From: RGIG8775 sp045128735
Lineage (GTDB): Bacteria > Bacillota > Clostridia > Oscillospirales > CAG-272
Length of the DNA: 64,000 nucleotides
NCBI GenBank assembly: GCA_045128735.1
Contig: JBGVRT010000089.1
Coordinates: 1-64,000, forward strand
Direction of reading: 5' to 3'
Shown: piece after piece, positions 6,691-15,353 of the stretch
Layout of the letters: every line of letters starts with the position of its first letter
How positions within the stretch are numbered: the stretch's first letter is position 1
Position numbers and translations under genes: made by a program
Notes under the pieces: model-generated
What the model saw: the letters and a program-made list of their open reading frames with translations, nothing else
Database searches by the model: none
What the model was told of the DNA's origin: nothing

Positions 6691-8207
6691 GCCTTGTGCC
6701 CTCCTATCTGTCTATTTCTGTCCTTTGCCGTTGCGCCCTCCTCAAGATTCATTCCCTTGAGTATAGCGTTTTTTCCGTACTTCTTTTTTATATCTATTAC
6801 GGTTTTCTGCATCTTTTTCTCGCGCTTCAGCTTTTCCTCTTCCTCATCGCGCTTACGCTCTATCTCCTCGTAGTCCACAAACATACTCATCTGCTCGCCC
6901 GTGCCGCTGTCCTTGACCTCACTCTCTGGTATAACGCGAGCGGCGGTAACGTTGAGTCGGCGCACAAGAAGATTTTTATCTACTATTCTTTCGTAAAGCT
7001 CGGTAACGGCATCAAGGATAAGCTTTGTTGAGGAAGTGTGTCTGCCCACGTTAGCCGTGCCGTGAGCGTGCTTGGGCACCTTTCTGCCGTAGTAGTCGGT
7101 AGTCACGGCGCCGTGATATTTTTTGCTGATTTCGGGATTGGAGAGGTTTTCTATATCGTATCCCACGGTGAGGACAATCTGGTCGGTGACAAGTCCCTTA
7201 TCCACAAGGTCAAGAACGAGAAGGTCGGTCATTTCTCTGACGATAAGCCGCGCCTTTTCGTAGGTATAAGGACAGCCGAGCACCTGACCCGAGCCAAGAC
7301 TGTTGGTTTCGGGCTTATAGGACTTTATATCGGCTATGGTGCAGGGCTCATAGCCCCAGGCGTGATCTATCAGAAGCTCAGCGTTCACACCGAAAAGTCG
7401 GTAAAGCAAAGCCTCGTTATAATAAGAATTAACGTCGCCTACCGAGCAACGCGCCACGTCGCCCATAGTGTATATTCCCTGCGCTTCAAGGCTTTTGGCG
7501 TATCCTCTGCCCACACGCCAGAAATCTGTTATTGGGCGGTGATCCCACAAAAGTCTGCGGTACGAGTCCTCGTCAAGCTCGGCAATTCTCACTCCGTCGC
7601 TGTCGGCATCCACGTGCTTTGCCACTATGTCAAGCGCCACCTTGCAAAGATACATATTTGTACCTATTCCCGCGGTGGCGGTTATTCCGGTTTTCTTAAG
7701 AACGTCTTTCATAATCGTCCGCGCGAAATCGTGAGCCGAAAGTCCACTTAATTTAAGATAAAGCGTGGCGTCAATGAACACCTCGTCAACCGAATACACG
7801 TGGATATCCTCGGGGGCTACGTGCTCAAGGTATATTTTGTATATACGCGTGCTGTATTCCATATAGTGAGCCATACGCGGCGGCGCAACGATATAATCGA
7901 CGGCAAGCGAGCCATTGGCTTTAAGCTCATTATCGTCGCAAGAGCTGCCCTCAAGACGTCCGCGCGGCGAGTTTTTTTGGCGAAGCGCATTCACCTCTTT
8001 TATTTTGGCAACAGCCTCAAAAAGACGGGCACGCCCTGATATTCCGTAGCTTTTTAGCGACGGAGTAACCGCAAGGCAAATAGTTTTTTCGGTGCGTGAG
8101 CCGTCGGCAACCACAAGGTTTGTGGTCATTGGGTCAAGTCCTCTCTCAACGCACTCCACAGAGGCGTAAAAGGATTTCAAATCAATAGCGATATAGGTTT
8201 TGTTCAT
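6687..8207 (-). CDS. Y-family (UmuC/DinB-like) DNA polymerase
   Basis: 506 residues from the ATG at 8207, which has AAAGGAGG upstream; a TTG six codons earlier overlaps that ribosome site and is less likely. IAIDLKSFYASVECVERGLDP is the palm motif with the first metal-binding Asp, and YSVDEVFID holds the second acidic pair. GIGTNMYLCKVALD and the little-finger region follow; the charged C-terminal tail (ERKRDEEEEKLKREKK) is lysine/glutamate-rich. The enzyme copies damaged templates. It has its own promoter and is followed by the YolD-like gene. No LexA box was identified with confidence. Confidence 0.92.
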   Translation of the reverse strand: MNKTYIAIDLKSFYASVECVERGLDPMTTNLVVADGSRTEKTICLAVTPSLKSYGISGRARLFEAVAKIKEVNALRQKNSPRGRLEGSSCDDNELKANGSLAVDYIVAPPRMAHYMEYSTRIYKIYLEHVAPEDIHVYSVDEVFIDATLYLKLSGLSAHDFARTIMKDVLKKTGITATAGIGTNMYLCKVALDIVAKHVDADSDGVRIAELDEDSYRRLLWDHRPITDFWRVGRGYAKSLEAQGIYTMGDVARCSVGDVNSYYNEALLYRLFGVNAELLIDHAWGYEPCTIADIKSYKPETNSLGSGQVLGCPYTYEKARLIVREMTDLLVLDLVDKGLVTDQIVLTVGYDIENLSNPEISKKYHGAVTTDYYGRKVPKHAHGTANVGRHTSSTKLILDAVTELYERIVDKNLLVRRLNVTAARVIPESEVKDSGTGEQMSMFVDYEEIERKRDEEEEKLKREKKMQKTVIDIKKKYGKNAILKGMNLEEGATAKDRNRQIGGHKA

Positions 8208-8239
8208 CCCCTCGCCTCCTTTCAAAGCTTTGCACTTTT

Positions 8240-8268
8240 AGTATAACACATTTTGCAAAAAAAATCAA
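8240..8268 (-). promoter_or_regulatory. Sigma-A promoter of the polymerase operon
   Basis: TTGATT (8263-8268) and TATACT (8240-8245) on the minus strand with 17-bp spacing, 32 bp before the start codon. Confidence 0.65.
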
Positions 8269-8274
8269 CACGAA

Positions 8275-8305
8275 AAAGGAGATGAGTCTGTGGCTCATCT
8301 CCTTT
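8275..8305 (-). terminator. Terminator of the oxidoreductase operon
   Basis: AAAGGAGATGAG (8275-8286) pairs perfectly with CTCATCTCCTTT (8294-8305). On the minus strand the stem ends in TTTTTCG, 18 bp beyond the stop of the last gene of the sugar operon. Confidence 0.85.
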
Positions 8306-8322
8306 GCAATTATAAAACCATA

Positions 8323-9333
8323 TTAAAGAGTAACCAATCTTCCCTCGTCTGCCGATGCATGAATAGCCTGCATTATCTCGGTGAGGTGGCGGGCGTAGTC
8401 AAGCGTGACGATATAAGGCTTGCCCTTGAGTGTCTCGGCAATCATCGTATAAATAGAATAGTGGTCGCCGAAAACCTTACCCTCGATGGTGATGTGTGTC
8501 TTTTTTGTCTCTGTAACACTTCTGTAAACGTTGGGATCGTCTGAATTGGGGTAGGAAATTTCGTGAATTTCCATTTCGTTGCCCTTTACGTAGATAGTTC
8601 CCTTATCGCCCTGCACTACCCAGTTAGGGAGATAGTCGGAGATAATGTTATGGTCAACCTGAACGATTACGCCGCTTTCGGTGGTAAGCATTGAGCAAAA
8701 CATATCATCTGCGTCTCCGGGGTTGATTATCTGTCTCTTGTGTGCGTAAACTGTTTTGATAGGCTCGTCAACAAAGTGCATTGCCTGCTCAACAATGTGA
8801 GGTCCCCAGTTGTTGAGGTATCCGCCTGCGTACGCCTTGCGTGTCTGCCAGTCGCTTCTCTTACCGAAGGTCATCTGCGCGCGGTAAACTCTGAACACCT
8901 TACCTATAGTACCTGCCGCAACGACCTCCTTGAGCTTTTCAACGTCCGCGCCGTTATGGCAAGGAATAAAGGGCATTACAATGACCTTGTTCTCTGCCGC
9001 TGCCCTGATAATCGAATCGGCATCGTCGGTAGTAACCGCCCAAGGTTTTGTGATAAGCACGTTTTTGCCGTCTCTGATAAAGTCGAGAGCTATTGCGGTG
9101 TGTGTGTAGCTATAAGTAAGAATGATTACAAATTCAAACTCGTCAGAGCCGAGCATTGTGGTGTAATCGGTATACTTTTTAGCCGCGGGAAATCTCTTTG
9201 AATACTTGTCAAGAGCGTCAAGATTTACGTCACAGATTGCTGTAACCTCAAAATCGGGGTGCTTTTCAAGTACGGGTGCGTGAAGGTCGTTTGCAGTTCT
9301 TCCGCAACCGATTATCGCTGTTTTGAATGCCAT
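8323..9333 (-). CDS. Gfo/Idh/MocA-family oxidoreductase
   Basis: 336 residues from the ATG at 9333 (AAAGGAG upstream). The N-terminal Rossmann fold opens with AIIGCGRTANDLHAPVL, and the lysine in ITKPWA stands where the family has its EKP catalytic/binding loop. The C-terminal sheet domain carries GGYLNNWGPHIVEQAMHFV with the conserved His. Family members oxidise or reduce sugar hydroxyls with NAD(P). It is the last gene of a four-gene operon containing a second member of the family and a TIM-barrel isomerase, pointing to oxidation and isomerisation of one sugar, cyclitol or glycoside; the substrate cannot be named. Confidence 0.88.
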   Translation of the reverse strand: MAFKTAIIGCGRTANDLHAPVLEKHPDFEVTAICDVNLDALDKYSKRFPAAKKYTDYTTMLGSDEFEFVIILTYSYTHTAIALDFIRDGKNVLITKPWAVTTDDADSIIRAAAENKVIVMPFIPCHNGADVEKLKEVVAAGTIGKVFRVYRAQMTFGKRSDWQTRKAYAGGYLNNWGPHIVEQAMHFVDEPIKTVYAHKRQIINPGDADDMFCSMLTTESGVIVQVDHNIISDYLPNWVVQGDKGTIYVKGNEMEIHEISYPNSDDPNVYRSVTETKKTHITIEGKVFGDHYSIYTMIAETLKGKPYIVTLDYARHLTEIMQAIHASADEGRLVTL

Positions 9334-9346
9334 TTTATTTTCTCCT

Positions 9347-10144
9347 TTAATTAAATTGTTTTTTAAGAAGCGCAAGCGCTTTTTTCATACTTTCAAGACC
9401 CTCTCCTCTTTTGGTTTCAAAGGAGATAGTACCGTCGTAGCTGTTTGATACGGCGTTATCGATAACCCTCTTTACGTAATCGCTGTAGCCGTCCTCGGGA
9501 AGAACTCTGTCAAGCTCGGATATATGAATGTGCTTGAGGCTGTCCTTGTATTTGAGGATATGGTCGGGGTCATCGTCGTTGTTTCTCATATGGATTGTAT
9601 CGGCAAGCAACGCAATCCATTTGGAGTCAACCGCGTCAACAACTCTCATTCCGTCGCTGAGGGTGTGTATAAAGTTACACGCCGTCGAGCGCAAAGGTTC
9701 GATAACCACGGTAATTCCGTATTTTTCGCAGGCGGGAACAAGAATCTTTTTTGAAAGCTCTGCAATCTGCGCGTAGCCCTCGTCCTGCGAGGTCTCATCG
9801 TCAAGTGCGCGTGCGGGTGCACTTCCGAAAACTATGGTTTTTGTGCCGAGACGCTTGCACCTTGTAAATATCTTTTCAATATATTCCGACACCTGCTCGT
9901 AATTTACCGTTTTACCCGTAACGCGGATGTCGCGTGGGAAAAGCGCACAGCAGCAATCGCAGTCGAGGTCAAGCTCCTTAAGGAATTTTTCAAGGTAGTT
10001 AAATTCTTCGTCGCTTAGCGACGCAACAAGCATTGCGCGCATTTCAACGAAGTCGTAGCCCGCCTCCTTGATAAGCTTTATAAGCTCGTAGTCAACCTCG
10101 GTTTTTAAGGGTGTGGAATATTCCTTACAGTAACCGTATCTCAT
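9347..10144 (-). CDS. Sugar phosphate isomerase/epimerase-like TIM barrel
   Basis: 265 residues from MRYGYCKEY, chosen for its ribosome site (AAAGGAG); an upstream in-frame extension reads into the preceding gene. The xylose-isomerase-like AP endonuclease-2 fold is indicated by GYDFVEMRAMLV, KYGITVVIEPLRSTACNFIHT, IALLADTIHM and HIHISELDR, which supply the Glu, Asp and His metal ligands. Members convert keto- and aldo-sugars or act on inositol intermediates. It sits between two Gfo/Idh/MocA genes, a common arrangement in cyclitol and 3-keto-glycoside catabolism (inference). Confidence 0.85.
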   Translation of the reverse strand: MRYGYCKEYSTPLKTEVDYELIKLIKEAGYDFVEMRAMLVASLSDEEFNYLEKFLKELDLDCDCCCALFPRDIRVTGKTVNYEQVSEYIEKIFTRCKRLGTKTIVFGSAPARALDDETSQDEGYAQIAELSKKILVPACEKYGITVVIEPLRSTACNFIHTLSDGMRVVDAVDSKWIALLADTIHMRNNDDDPDHILKYKDSLKHIHISELDRVLPEDGYSDYVKRVIDNAVSNSYDGTISFETKRGEGLESMKKALALLKKQFN

Positions 10145-10154
10145 TTTTTCTCCT

Positions 10155-11363
10155 TTATATATCGCACTCGCCCATGTCGGGAACGTCAAGCGGAATACCG
10201 CCTTGCTTTGCAGATTCGATAGCGACGAGTCCGGGAATGGTATATCTTGCCGACTTCCAAGCGTCTATAACCGGCTGTTTGCCGTTATATGCGGCGGTCA
10301 TAAAGTCGTCGATAAGGAACTGATGCGTTGCCATATGTCTGTTTTCAAGTCCCTCGTATTCCTCGGGGAGTCTTTCTTTCTCTTTTTGCTGAACAGCGGC
10401 GTTGCTATCCTTTTGCCACATTCCGTTGGCAACTTTTTCTTTGAAATCGGGGTCGTTTTTATGAGCCAACATTGCGGCAGGATTTACGTAATCGCTTACG
10501 TCGGTAAGGCTAACGCGCTCTTTCTCGCTTGTTAAGTCGCGTTCCACAAGAATATGCTGTGCGTTGCTGAACTCGTATCCGCCATTTGTACCGTAAAGCG
10601 CCGAAATATAAGAGCTTGGGCTCTTCCAACCGATTCGTCTTGCCTCGGTAACTCTTGCCACGCCGCCGTTTGCAAGCTCCATAAACACGTACTGATTTGA
10701 ATATTCGTTATCCCAGAGGTTATTTCCGACACCAAAGCGACCGTCGTTTTCGGTATCCTTATATCCCACGCAGGTTACTTTTTTAACGTAGGAATCCACA
10801 GCCGAAAGAATCATTGCGGTGGAGTGTGTGGGGTAAAGCAGAGGCGGCATACCGCCCTCCTTGGGGTCTTTACCGTAGCCTATAGCGTCAATGTCGTGGT
10901 AATACTGCGACGCGCCGTAGGTAAACTTACCGAATTTTCCGTCGGCATATGCCTCTCGGCAGAACATTGCGCAGGGGTAGTAGTAGCATGTCTCACCCAT
11001 CATATAGGTGAGCTTTGTTTTTCTGACAAGCTCTACTATCCTCTCACATTCCTCCACCTTTGAAGCCATGGGCACAGCCGAATAAACGTGCTTGCCCGCC
11101 TCAAGCGCGCGGATAACGATATCCCCGTGAAGGTGTCTCTGTGTAAAGTTCATCACGCAGTCGATGTCCTTGCGCTCAAGTATCTCCTCGTAGGTGTCGA
11201 TTATCTCCACGCCGAATTTCTCGGCGTAGTCCTTTGCCTTTTCGGGAATAAGGTCACAAACATAGACCTTTTCCACGTATGGATGAGCTTGGCAAAGCGG
11301 CACGAAAAATCTTGCAAATTTTCCGCATCCAACAAATGCTACTGTCAGTTTTTTATTTTCCAT
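10155..11363 (-). CDS. Gfo/Idh/MocA-family oxidoreductase, long form
   Basis: 402 residues. VAFVGCGKFARFFVPLC is the nucleotide-binding turn, and MNFTQRHLHGDIVIRALEAGKHVYSAVPMA continues the Rossmann domain. The middle segment (YMMGETCYYYPCAMFCREAY, then YGASQYYHDID) and the long C-terminal domain resemble the group acting on glycosides or uronate-type substrates. It differs clearly from the other oxidoreductase of the operon, so the two probably catalyse separate steps. It starts three bases after the stop of the serine hydrolase gene. Confidence 0.85.
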   Translation of the reverse strand: MENKKLTVAFVGCGKFARFFVPLCQAHPYVEKVYVCDLIPEKAKDYAEKFGVEIIDTYEEILERKDIDCVMNFTQRHLHGDIVIRALEAGKHVYSAVPMASKVEECERIVELVRKTKLTYMMGETCYYYPCAMFCREAYADGKFGKFTYGASQYYHDIDAIGYGKDPKEGGMPPLLYPTHSTAMILSAVDSYVKKVTCVGYKDTENDGRFGVGNNLWDNEYSNQYVFMELANGGVARVTEARRIGWKSPSSYISALYGTNGGYEFSNAQHILVERDLTSEKERVSLTDVSDYVNPAAMLAHKNDPDFKEKVANGMWQKDSNAAVQQKEKERLPEEYEGLENRHMATHQFLIDDFMTAAYNGKQPVIDAWKSARYTIPGLVAIESAKQGGIPLDVPDMGECDI

Positions 11364-11366
11364 AAT

Positions 11367-12767
11367 TTATTTCCTTTCCGCCTCGCCGCCTGCAAAGCCG
11401 TTGAAATCATCAAAGAAGAACTGCGCGTTCTTTTGAGCCTTTACGCCTATCTTGCCGTCTGCTCTGAAGCCAAGGCAGATAGCCATATTACCCACGTAAA
11501 TATCCTCAGCAAAAACACGGATTCGGAGCTTGCGTGGCTCTATCCATTCGCCTATGACACTGCACTTGTAATTCATATAATATTCGGGGTCAAAAAGCTT
11601 TTCTCCCGTATATTTCTGAGGGAATACTGTTTCGCTTTCCCTGCCCACGGTAAAATCAAGGCAATATTCCTTTTCGCCGCGAGTATAGAAAAGCTTGCAA
11701 TTCTCGCCGTCACCCTCAACACGCACCGAGTCGATTTTCATATAGTTTTTCTCAAGAATATAGTTGACACCCTTTATCTCTTCAAAAACGTTTTCGGTGA
11801 CCGGCTTCGGCTGCGCCTTTTCATATTCTTCCCTGTCAATTATGGGAAACTCGGGCAGGATAACAGACTCGACCGTATGGAAAATATCATCGTAGGCGTT
11901 GGTATTGCGTGAGGCATCCGAGTTGATTGAAAACACAAGGTCTCGTCCGGGGAAACCGATAGCCACCTGACCGCCAAGACCTCTGAAAGCAAATGCACCG
12001 TCAGCGTGTCCCCACACCTGATAGCCGTAGCCGCAATTAAAGCGAGACACCTTTGCACCGTCGTCGTTCCGCACAAGGGGAGATATTGCGTCTCTTGCGT
12101 AATCCTCGGGAATAAGCTGTTTGCCGTTCCATCTGCCCTTATTGAGAAGAAGGTAGGCGATTTTTCCCAGGTCGGACGTGGTTGCAAGCACCGCGGAGGA
12201 TGCCCACGCCTCTCCGTCGGGACCATTGAAACACTTGATATCCTTGCTGACGCCCATAATATCAAATTCGGGACGGAGATACTCGATAAAATCCATTCCC
12301 GTAATATGCTTCGTCACAGCACCGAGAACGTAGCTTCCCGAGCTGTCGTAAAACCACAGCGTTCCGCAGGGATGAGAGGGATTGCTGTAAAAATACGATT
12401 CAAGCCAATTATCTACCTTTTCGGAGTACGTAGGCTTAGAATACACGGTTGACATACAGAGCATATGGCGCACCGTCTGCTCCTTAAGCCAGGGATGAAC
12501 CTCAGACATATCGAATCTGTCCGCGAAAATATTCACAATCTTATCGTCAAGCGACAGCTTTCCCTCGCCCACAAGCTTGCCTATGGCAACCGCGGCAATC
12601 GACTTGCTTGTCGAGTACATTCTGGTCTTTGTGTCTGCGGTATAGGGATACCTGTAGCTCTCGGCAATCACCTTTTCACTCTGAATAAGTGTAACGCCGT
12701 GCACGCGCACCATTCGGCGTTCCATTTCCTTATTAAACCTGTCAAGTATGCTGTCAAAACTCTTCAT
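11367..12767 (-). CDS. Serine hydrolase, class C beta-lactamase/esterase fold
   Basis: 466 residues without a signal peptide. The SxxK motif is S52-T-S-K55 within MYSTSKSIAAVAIGKLVGEGKLSLDDKI; YDSSGSYVLGAVTKHITG occupies the place of the YxN motif; FRGLGGQVAIGFPGRDLVFSINSD holds the C-terminal glycine-rich motif. A C-terminal domain of about 130 residues follows. Most cytoplasmic members are esterases rather than beta-lactamases. As first gene of a sugar-oxidation operon under an AraC-type regulator, it may remove an acyl group or open a lactone from the substrate (inference). Confidence 0.82.
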   Translation of the reverse strand: MKSFDSILDRFNKEMERRMVRVHGVTLIQSEKVIAESYRYPYTADTKTRMYSTSKSIAAVAIGKLVGEGKLSLDDKIVNIFADRFDMSEVHPWLKEQTVRHMLCMSTVYSKPTYSEKVDNWLESYFYSNPSHPCGTLWFYDSSGSYVLGAVTKHITGMDFIEYLRPEFDIMGVSKDIKCFNGPDGEAWASSAVLATTSDLGKIAYLLLNKGRWNGKQLIPEDYARDAISPLVRNDDGAKVSRFNCGYGYQVWGHADGAFAFRGLGGQVAIGFPGRDLVFSINSDASRNTNAYDDIFHTVESVILPEFPIIDREEYEKAQPKPVTENVFEEIKGVNYILEKNYMKIDSVRVEGDGENCKLFYTRGEKEYCLDFTVGRESETVFPQKYTGEKLFDPEYYMNYKCSVIGEWIEPRKLRIRVFAEDIYVGNMAICLGFRADGKIGVKAQKNAQFFFDDFNGFAGGEAERK

Positions 12768-12796
12768 TCTGGCACCTCCTTAAGCACTCTGTCTAA

Positions 12797-12829
12797 ATTG
12801 TACCACATAAAAAGCGATTTTTCTATGTG
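12797..12829 (-). promoter_or_regulatory. Candidate AraC-controlled promoter/operator
   Basis: The operon side of the divergent region has a -10 box TACAAT (12797-12802, minus strand) but no good -35, as expected for an activator-dependent promoter. An inverted repeat CACATA (12804-12809) / TATGTG (12824-12829) covers where the -35 would be, a plausible regulator site. Confidence 0.4.
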
Positions 12830-12878
12830 CAAAATCCACATTAAATTGTGTTTTTTGTACTTTTTTCTCGTTTTTCTA

Positions 12879-12907
12879 TTGAAAAATATCTCCCTATGCT
12901 GTATACT
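12879..12907 (+). promoter_or_regulatory. Sigma-A promoter of the AraC gene
   Basis: TTGAAA (12879-12884) and TATACT (12902-12907) are 17 bp apart, leaving only about 13 nt of leader before the ribosome site and ATG at 12927. Confidence 0.7.
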
Positions 12908-12926
12908 GTATAACAGAGGTGATAAA

Positions 12927-13796
12927 ATGAAGCTGAATGAAATCGACCCCTTTGTCAGACAAGCTGTTATAAGCAAGCTGAAGACAGGTCTGTACACGGG
13001 AAAAAAGATAAAAACGCGTGACTGCCGTCTTTTCTACATCCTGCACGGAAGCGGAGAAATACTTATCGAAGGCAGACGCTATGCAATAAGAGAGGGCGCA
13101 ATAATTCTTTTTCAGACCGCCACCGAATACGTATGGCAAACAAGCGATATGCGCTACATAGCCATTAACTTCGACTACACTCAAGAGAACAACAACATAA
13201 AAAGCTCCTTTGCCCCCATCAGCTCAGAGAACTTTCCAAGCGAGAATTTTTCTCACAAAATAGAGTTTTCCGATGCTGAAGCCCTCAACCGCGAAATTGT
13301 GTTTTACGACGCGGCATCCTTTGAGTCAAGGATAACCAATCTCGCTGTGGAAATCAACACTGCGGGCGAATTCAAGGAGGAGCTTTTATCATCGCTTCTG
13401 AAGTCGATAATTATAAGCATCGTGCGTCAGAAGAAGGAGCTCGAGACCTCGGGCGATACCAAAGGGGCAATTCTTGCCCGAAGCGTTATCGGATATATTC
13501 AAAAGCACTACAACAAGCCCATAACCAATGAGGATATCGCAAATCATTTTCATTTCAACCCCTCGTACGTCAACCGAGTGTTCAAAGCGCACACCGATTT
13601 TACTCTGCGAACCTTTCTGATAGATTACAGAATAAATCAAGCCAAAGAAATTCTCAGAACGCAGAACATCGGCATAAGCGAAACGGCTGAGGCGGTAGGT
13701 TTTTGCGACGTTCCGCATTTTATAAAGACCTTCCGCAAGCTTGTAGGGCAAACACCCACCAAATACCGCGCCTCGGCAAAAAAATTTGATGAATAA
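12927..13796 (+). CDS. AraC-family transcriptional regulator
   Basis: 289 residues from the ATG at 12927 (AGAGGTG upstream); a longer in-frame reading crosses the promoter and is rejected. The N-terminal cupin-like sensing domain contains LFYILHGSGEILIEGRRYAIREGAIILFQ. The C-terminal double helix-turn-helix is clear: ITNEDIANHFHFNPSYVNRVFKAHT, then IGISETAEAVGFCDVPHFIKTFRKLVGQTPTKYR. It is divergent from the serine hydrolase/oxidoreductase operon and most likely activates it in response to a sugar-type ligand. Confidence 0.92.
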   Translation: MKLNEIDPFVRQAVISKLKTGLYTGKKIKTRDCRLFYILHGSGEILIEGRRYAIREGAIILFQTATEYVWQTSDMRYIAINFDYTQENNNIKSSFAPISSENFPSENFSHKIEFSDAEALNREIVFYDAASFESRITNLAVEINTAGEFKEELLSSLLKSIIISIVRQKKELETSGDTKGAILARSVIGYIQKHYNKPITNEDIANHFHFNPSYVNRVFKAHTDFTLRTFLIDYRINQAKEILRTQNIGISETAEAVGFCDVPHFIKTFRKLVGQTPTKYRASAKKFDE

Positions 13797-13804
13797 ACAT
13801 GAGA

Positions 13805-13838
13805 AAAGGAGCTGCTTTACTAATAAAACAGCTCCTTT
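13805..13838 (+). terminator. Terminator of the AraC gene
   Basis: AAAGGAGCTG (13805-13814) pairs with CAGCTCCTTT (13829-13838), followed by a T-rich stretch. The stem and the following 30 bp match, in inverted orientation, the terminator region at 26844-26914. Confidence 0.75.
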
Positions 13839-13843
13839 CTTAT

Positions 13844-13868
13844 TTTGATACCGATAAATTGGCGCGTA
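13844..13868 (+). repeat. CCGATAAATTGG intergenic repeat, copy A
   Basis: TTTTGATACCGATAAATTGG lies between the terminators of two convergent genes. Related copies are at 26627 (plus), 26850-26870 (minus) and 55247 (plus). With the adjoining AGGAGCTG terminator, the shared unit with the inverted 26.85-kb copy is about 60 bp. Confidence 0.6.
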
Positions 13869-13870
13869 AA

Positions 13871-13899
13871 GGGACCGAGTTAATGTCTCAGCCCTTTTT
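13871..13899. terminator. Imperfect terminator shared by convergent genes
   Basis: GGGACCGAG (13871-13879) and CTCAGCCC (13887-13894) pair with one bulge and one wobble, with TTTTT at 13895-13899 on the plus side and TTTACG on the minus side. It looks like a mutated copy of the GGGGCTGAGT/ACTCAGCCCC stem found at 26593, 35316 and 48970. Confidence 0.55.
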
Positions 13900-13900
13900 C

Positions 13901-15211
13901 TCAAAACTCAATTTCGTCAATTACTCCCAAATCCCACGCAAGGCGTGAAAGGACGTATTTATCTCTTATATCCTTCGACGACTTGAAGGTCATAGGCAGT
14001 ATTCCCTCGTCAATGCCTATTTCGGCGGCGGTCTTGGGTGCGTCTATAGCGTCGAGTATTCTGTCAAACTCCTCAGAACTCGGCAATTCCTCGTCGATGA
14101 TACGCAAAATCTCGTTCCAATTATCGGCAATTTTCGCTATACGTGCGCTGTGCTTCTTTGCGTCGTATTTCTTCTCCTTATCCTCAAGAGCTATCATAGC
14201 CTCTGCACCTGCACCGATAAACTCGCGGAGCTGTTTTTTCCAATTCTCAAAGTCAAACGCCGCGGCGTAGGCAATTCCCTTTTCTCTGTCGGGAGTCAGC
14301 TTTTTTATCTGCTCATACACCTTTATGGCGTAGCGCGTGCCGACAGCGCACTGTATACCGTGAAGGTCAACTTTTGTTCCAAAGGCAAGTCCGCGCATAT
14401 CCCAAACGTGTGAAAGATAGTGTTCAACACCCGATGCGGGGCGTGACAAGCCCGCGTGCTCCATAGCGACACCCGAAAGCACAAGTCCTTCAAAAACCGC
14501 GGCAAGAGCATTCCCGTCGCATTTGAGCAGTCCTTCGGCGTTATCAACGCACTTCTTAAGTGCAACCCGCACACGACGTGCTACCTCGGGGCAATAATAT
14601 TCGCCATTTATAAGATTCGATATTCTCCACTCGCATATGCTCACGTACTTGGCAAGCATATCGCCAAGACCAGATTTTGACATATGGAGAGGCGCGGTTT
14701 TAAGTATATCCAAGTCGCCTATAATTACGTTCGGGCATTTTGTGGGCAGAGACACCTTTACTCCGTCCATTGCCATAGACGAGCTGTTTGAGGCGTAGCC
14801 GTCCATAGAGGGGGCGGTTGCCACGATAATATAGGGCTTACCCGACACCTTGCTTACAATTTTACATATATCGTTTATGACACCCGAACCGAGGGCGATT
14901 ATAATATCGCAATCGGGTGTATAGCGCATCATTGCCGCGCCTACGCTTCTTTCGTCAGGCTCAAGCTCCTTTTCGGGAAAGACGTAACAATTACAGCCCA
15001 CGCCGCTTGCATCGAGCAACGCACGCAGCGTATCTCCCGCAATCGGGTAGGTATTCACATCGGCGACGAAAAAAGCCTTGGTCGCACCGTATTTTCTAAG
15101 ATACTCGGGCAGTCTTTTCAGCGCTCCCGACTCTATAACGTAATCCTCAAGCGTGGAAACGTGCCGTTTTCCGCAAGGGCAGTTCTCCACAGCCAAAAGT
15201 TCCCTGTTCAT
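13901..15211 (-). CDS. araM: sn-Glycerol-1-phosphate dehydrogenase, AraM type
   Basis: 436 residues, the length of Bacillus AraM/EgsA. The N-terminal CPCGKRHVSTLEDYVIESGAL is characteristic of this bacterial branch. ALGSGVINDICKIVS is the NAD-binding glycine motif, VATAPSMDGYASNSSSM the next conserved segment, and GLSRPASGVEHYLSHVWDM plus FGTKVDLHGIQCAVGT supply the metal-binding histidines of the iron-dependent dehydrogenase fold. The enzyme reduces dihydroxyacetone phosphate to sn-glycerol-1-phosphate, the stereoisomer otherwise typical of archaeal lipids. It has its own promoter with perfect hexamers. Confidence 0.9.
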   Translation of the reverse strand: MNRELLAVENCPCGKRHVSTLEDYVIESGALKRLPEYLRKYGATKAFFVADVNTYPIAGDTLRALLDASGVGCNCYVFPEKELEPDERSVGAAMMRYTPDCDIIIALGSGVINDICKIVSKVSGKPYIIVATAPSMDGYASNSSSMAMDGVKVSLPTKCPNVIIGDLDILKTAPLHMSKSGLGDMLAKYVSICEWRISNLINGEYYCPEVARRVRVALKKCVDNAEGLLKCDGNALAAVFEGLVLSGVAMEHAGLSRPASGVEHYLSHVWDMRGLAFGTKVDLHGIQCAVGTRYAIKVYEQIKKLTPDREKGIAYAAAFDFENWKKQLREFIGAGAEAMIALEDKEKKYDAKKHSARIAKIADNWNEILRIIDEELPSSEEFDRILDAIDAPKTAAEIGIDEGILPMTFKSSKDIRDKYVLSRLAWDLGVIDEIEF

Positions 15212-15241
15212 ACAAATCCTCCGATAAAATCAGTTACGTTA

Positions 15242-15270
15242 ATTATAATACCAAAAGCCAAAACTGTCAA
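15242..15270 (-). promoter_or_regulatory. Perfect consensus sigma-A promoter of araM
   Basis: TTGACA (15265-15270), 17-bp spacer, TATAAT (15242-15247) on the minus strand, 31 bp before the start codon. Confidence 0.88.
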
Positions 15271-15338
15271 GTGATTATCAAGCTTTTGACAAAATGCTCA
15301 CGCAATCGCGCGTTTTGTGGCGTTTATTATTAAATAAA

Positions 15339-15353
15339 TTGTAAAAATTACAA
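15339..15353. promoter_or_regulatory. Palindrome upstream of lon, candidate operator
   Basis: TTGTAA-AAA-TTACAA is a perfect inverted repeat about 85 bp before lon, between the araM and lon promoters. A related half, TTTACAAA, follows at 15367. It does not match the CIRCE or CtsR heptad operators as I know them. The lon -35/-10 are weak (TTTACA near 15367, TATTCT near 15391). Confidence 0.4.

Noticed and set aside
12465..12926. Upstream extension of the AraC reading frame
   Set aside because: It overlaps the divergent gene and crosses a good sigma-A promoter; the ATG at 12927 has the ribosome site.
13389..13904. Minus-strand 171-codon frame opposite the AraC gene
   Set aside because: It is antisense to a clear helix-turn-helix protein. 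Its peptide likeness to a frame at 26795 merely reflects the shared intergenic repeat.
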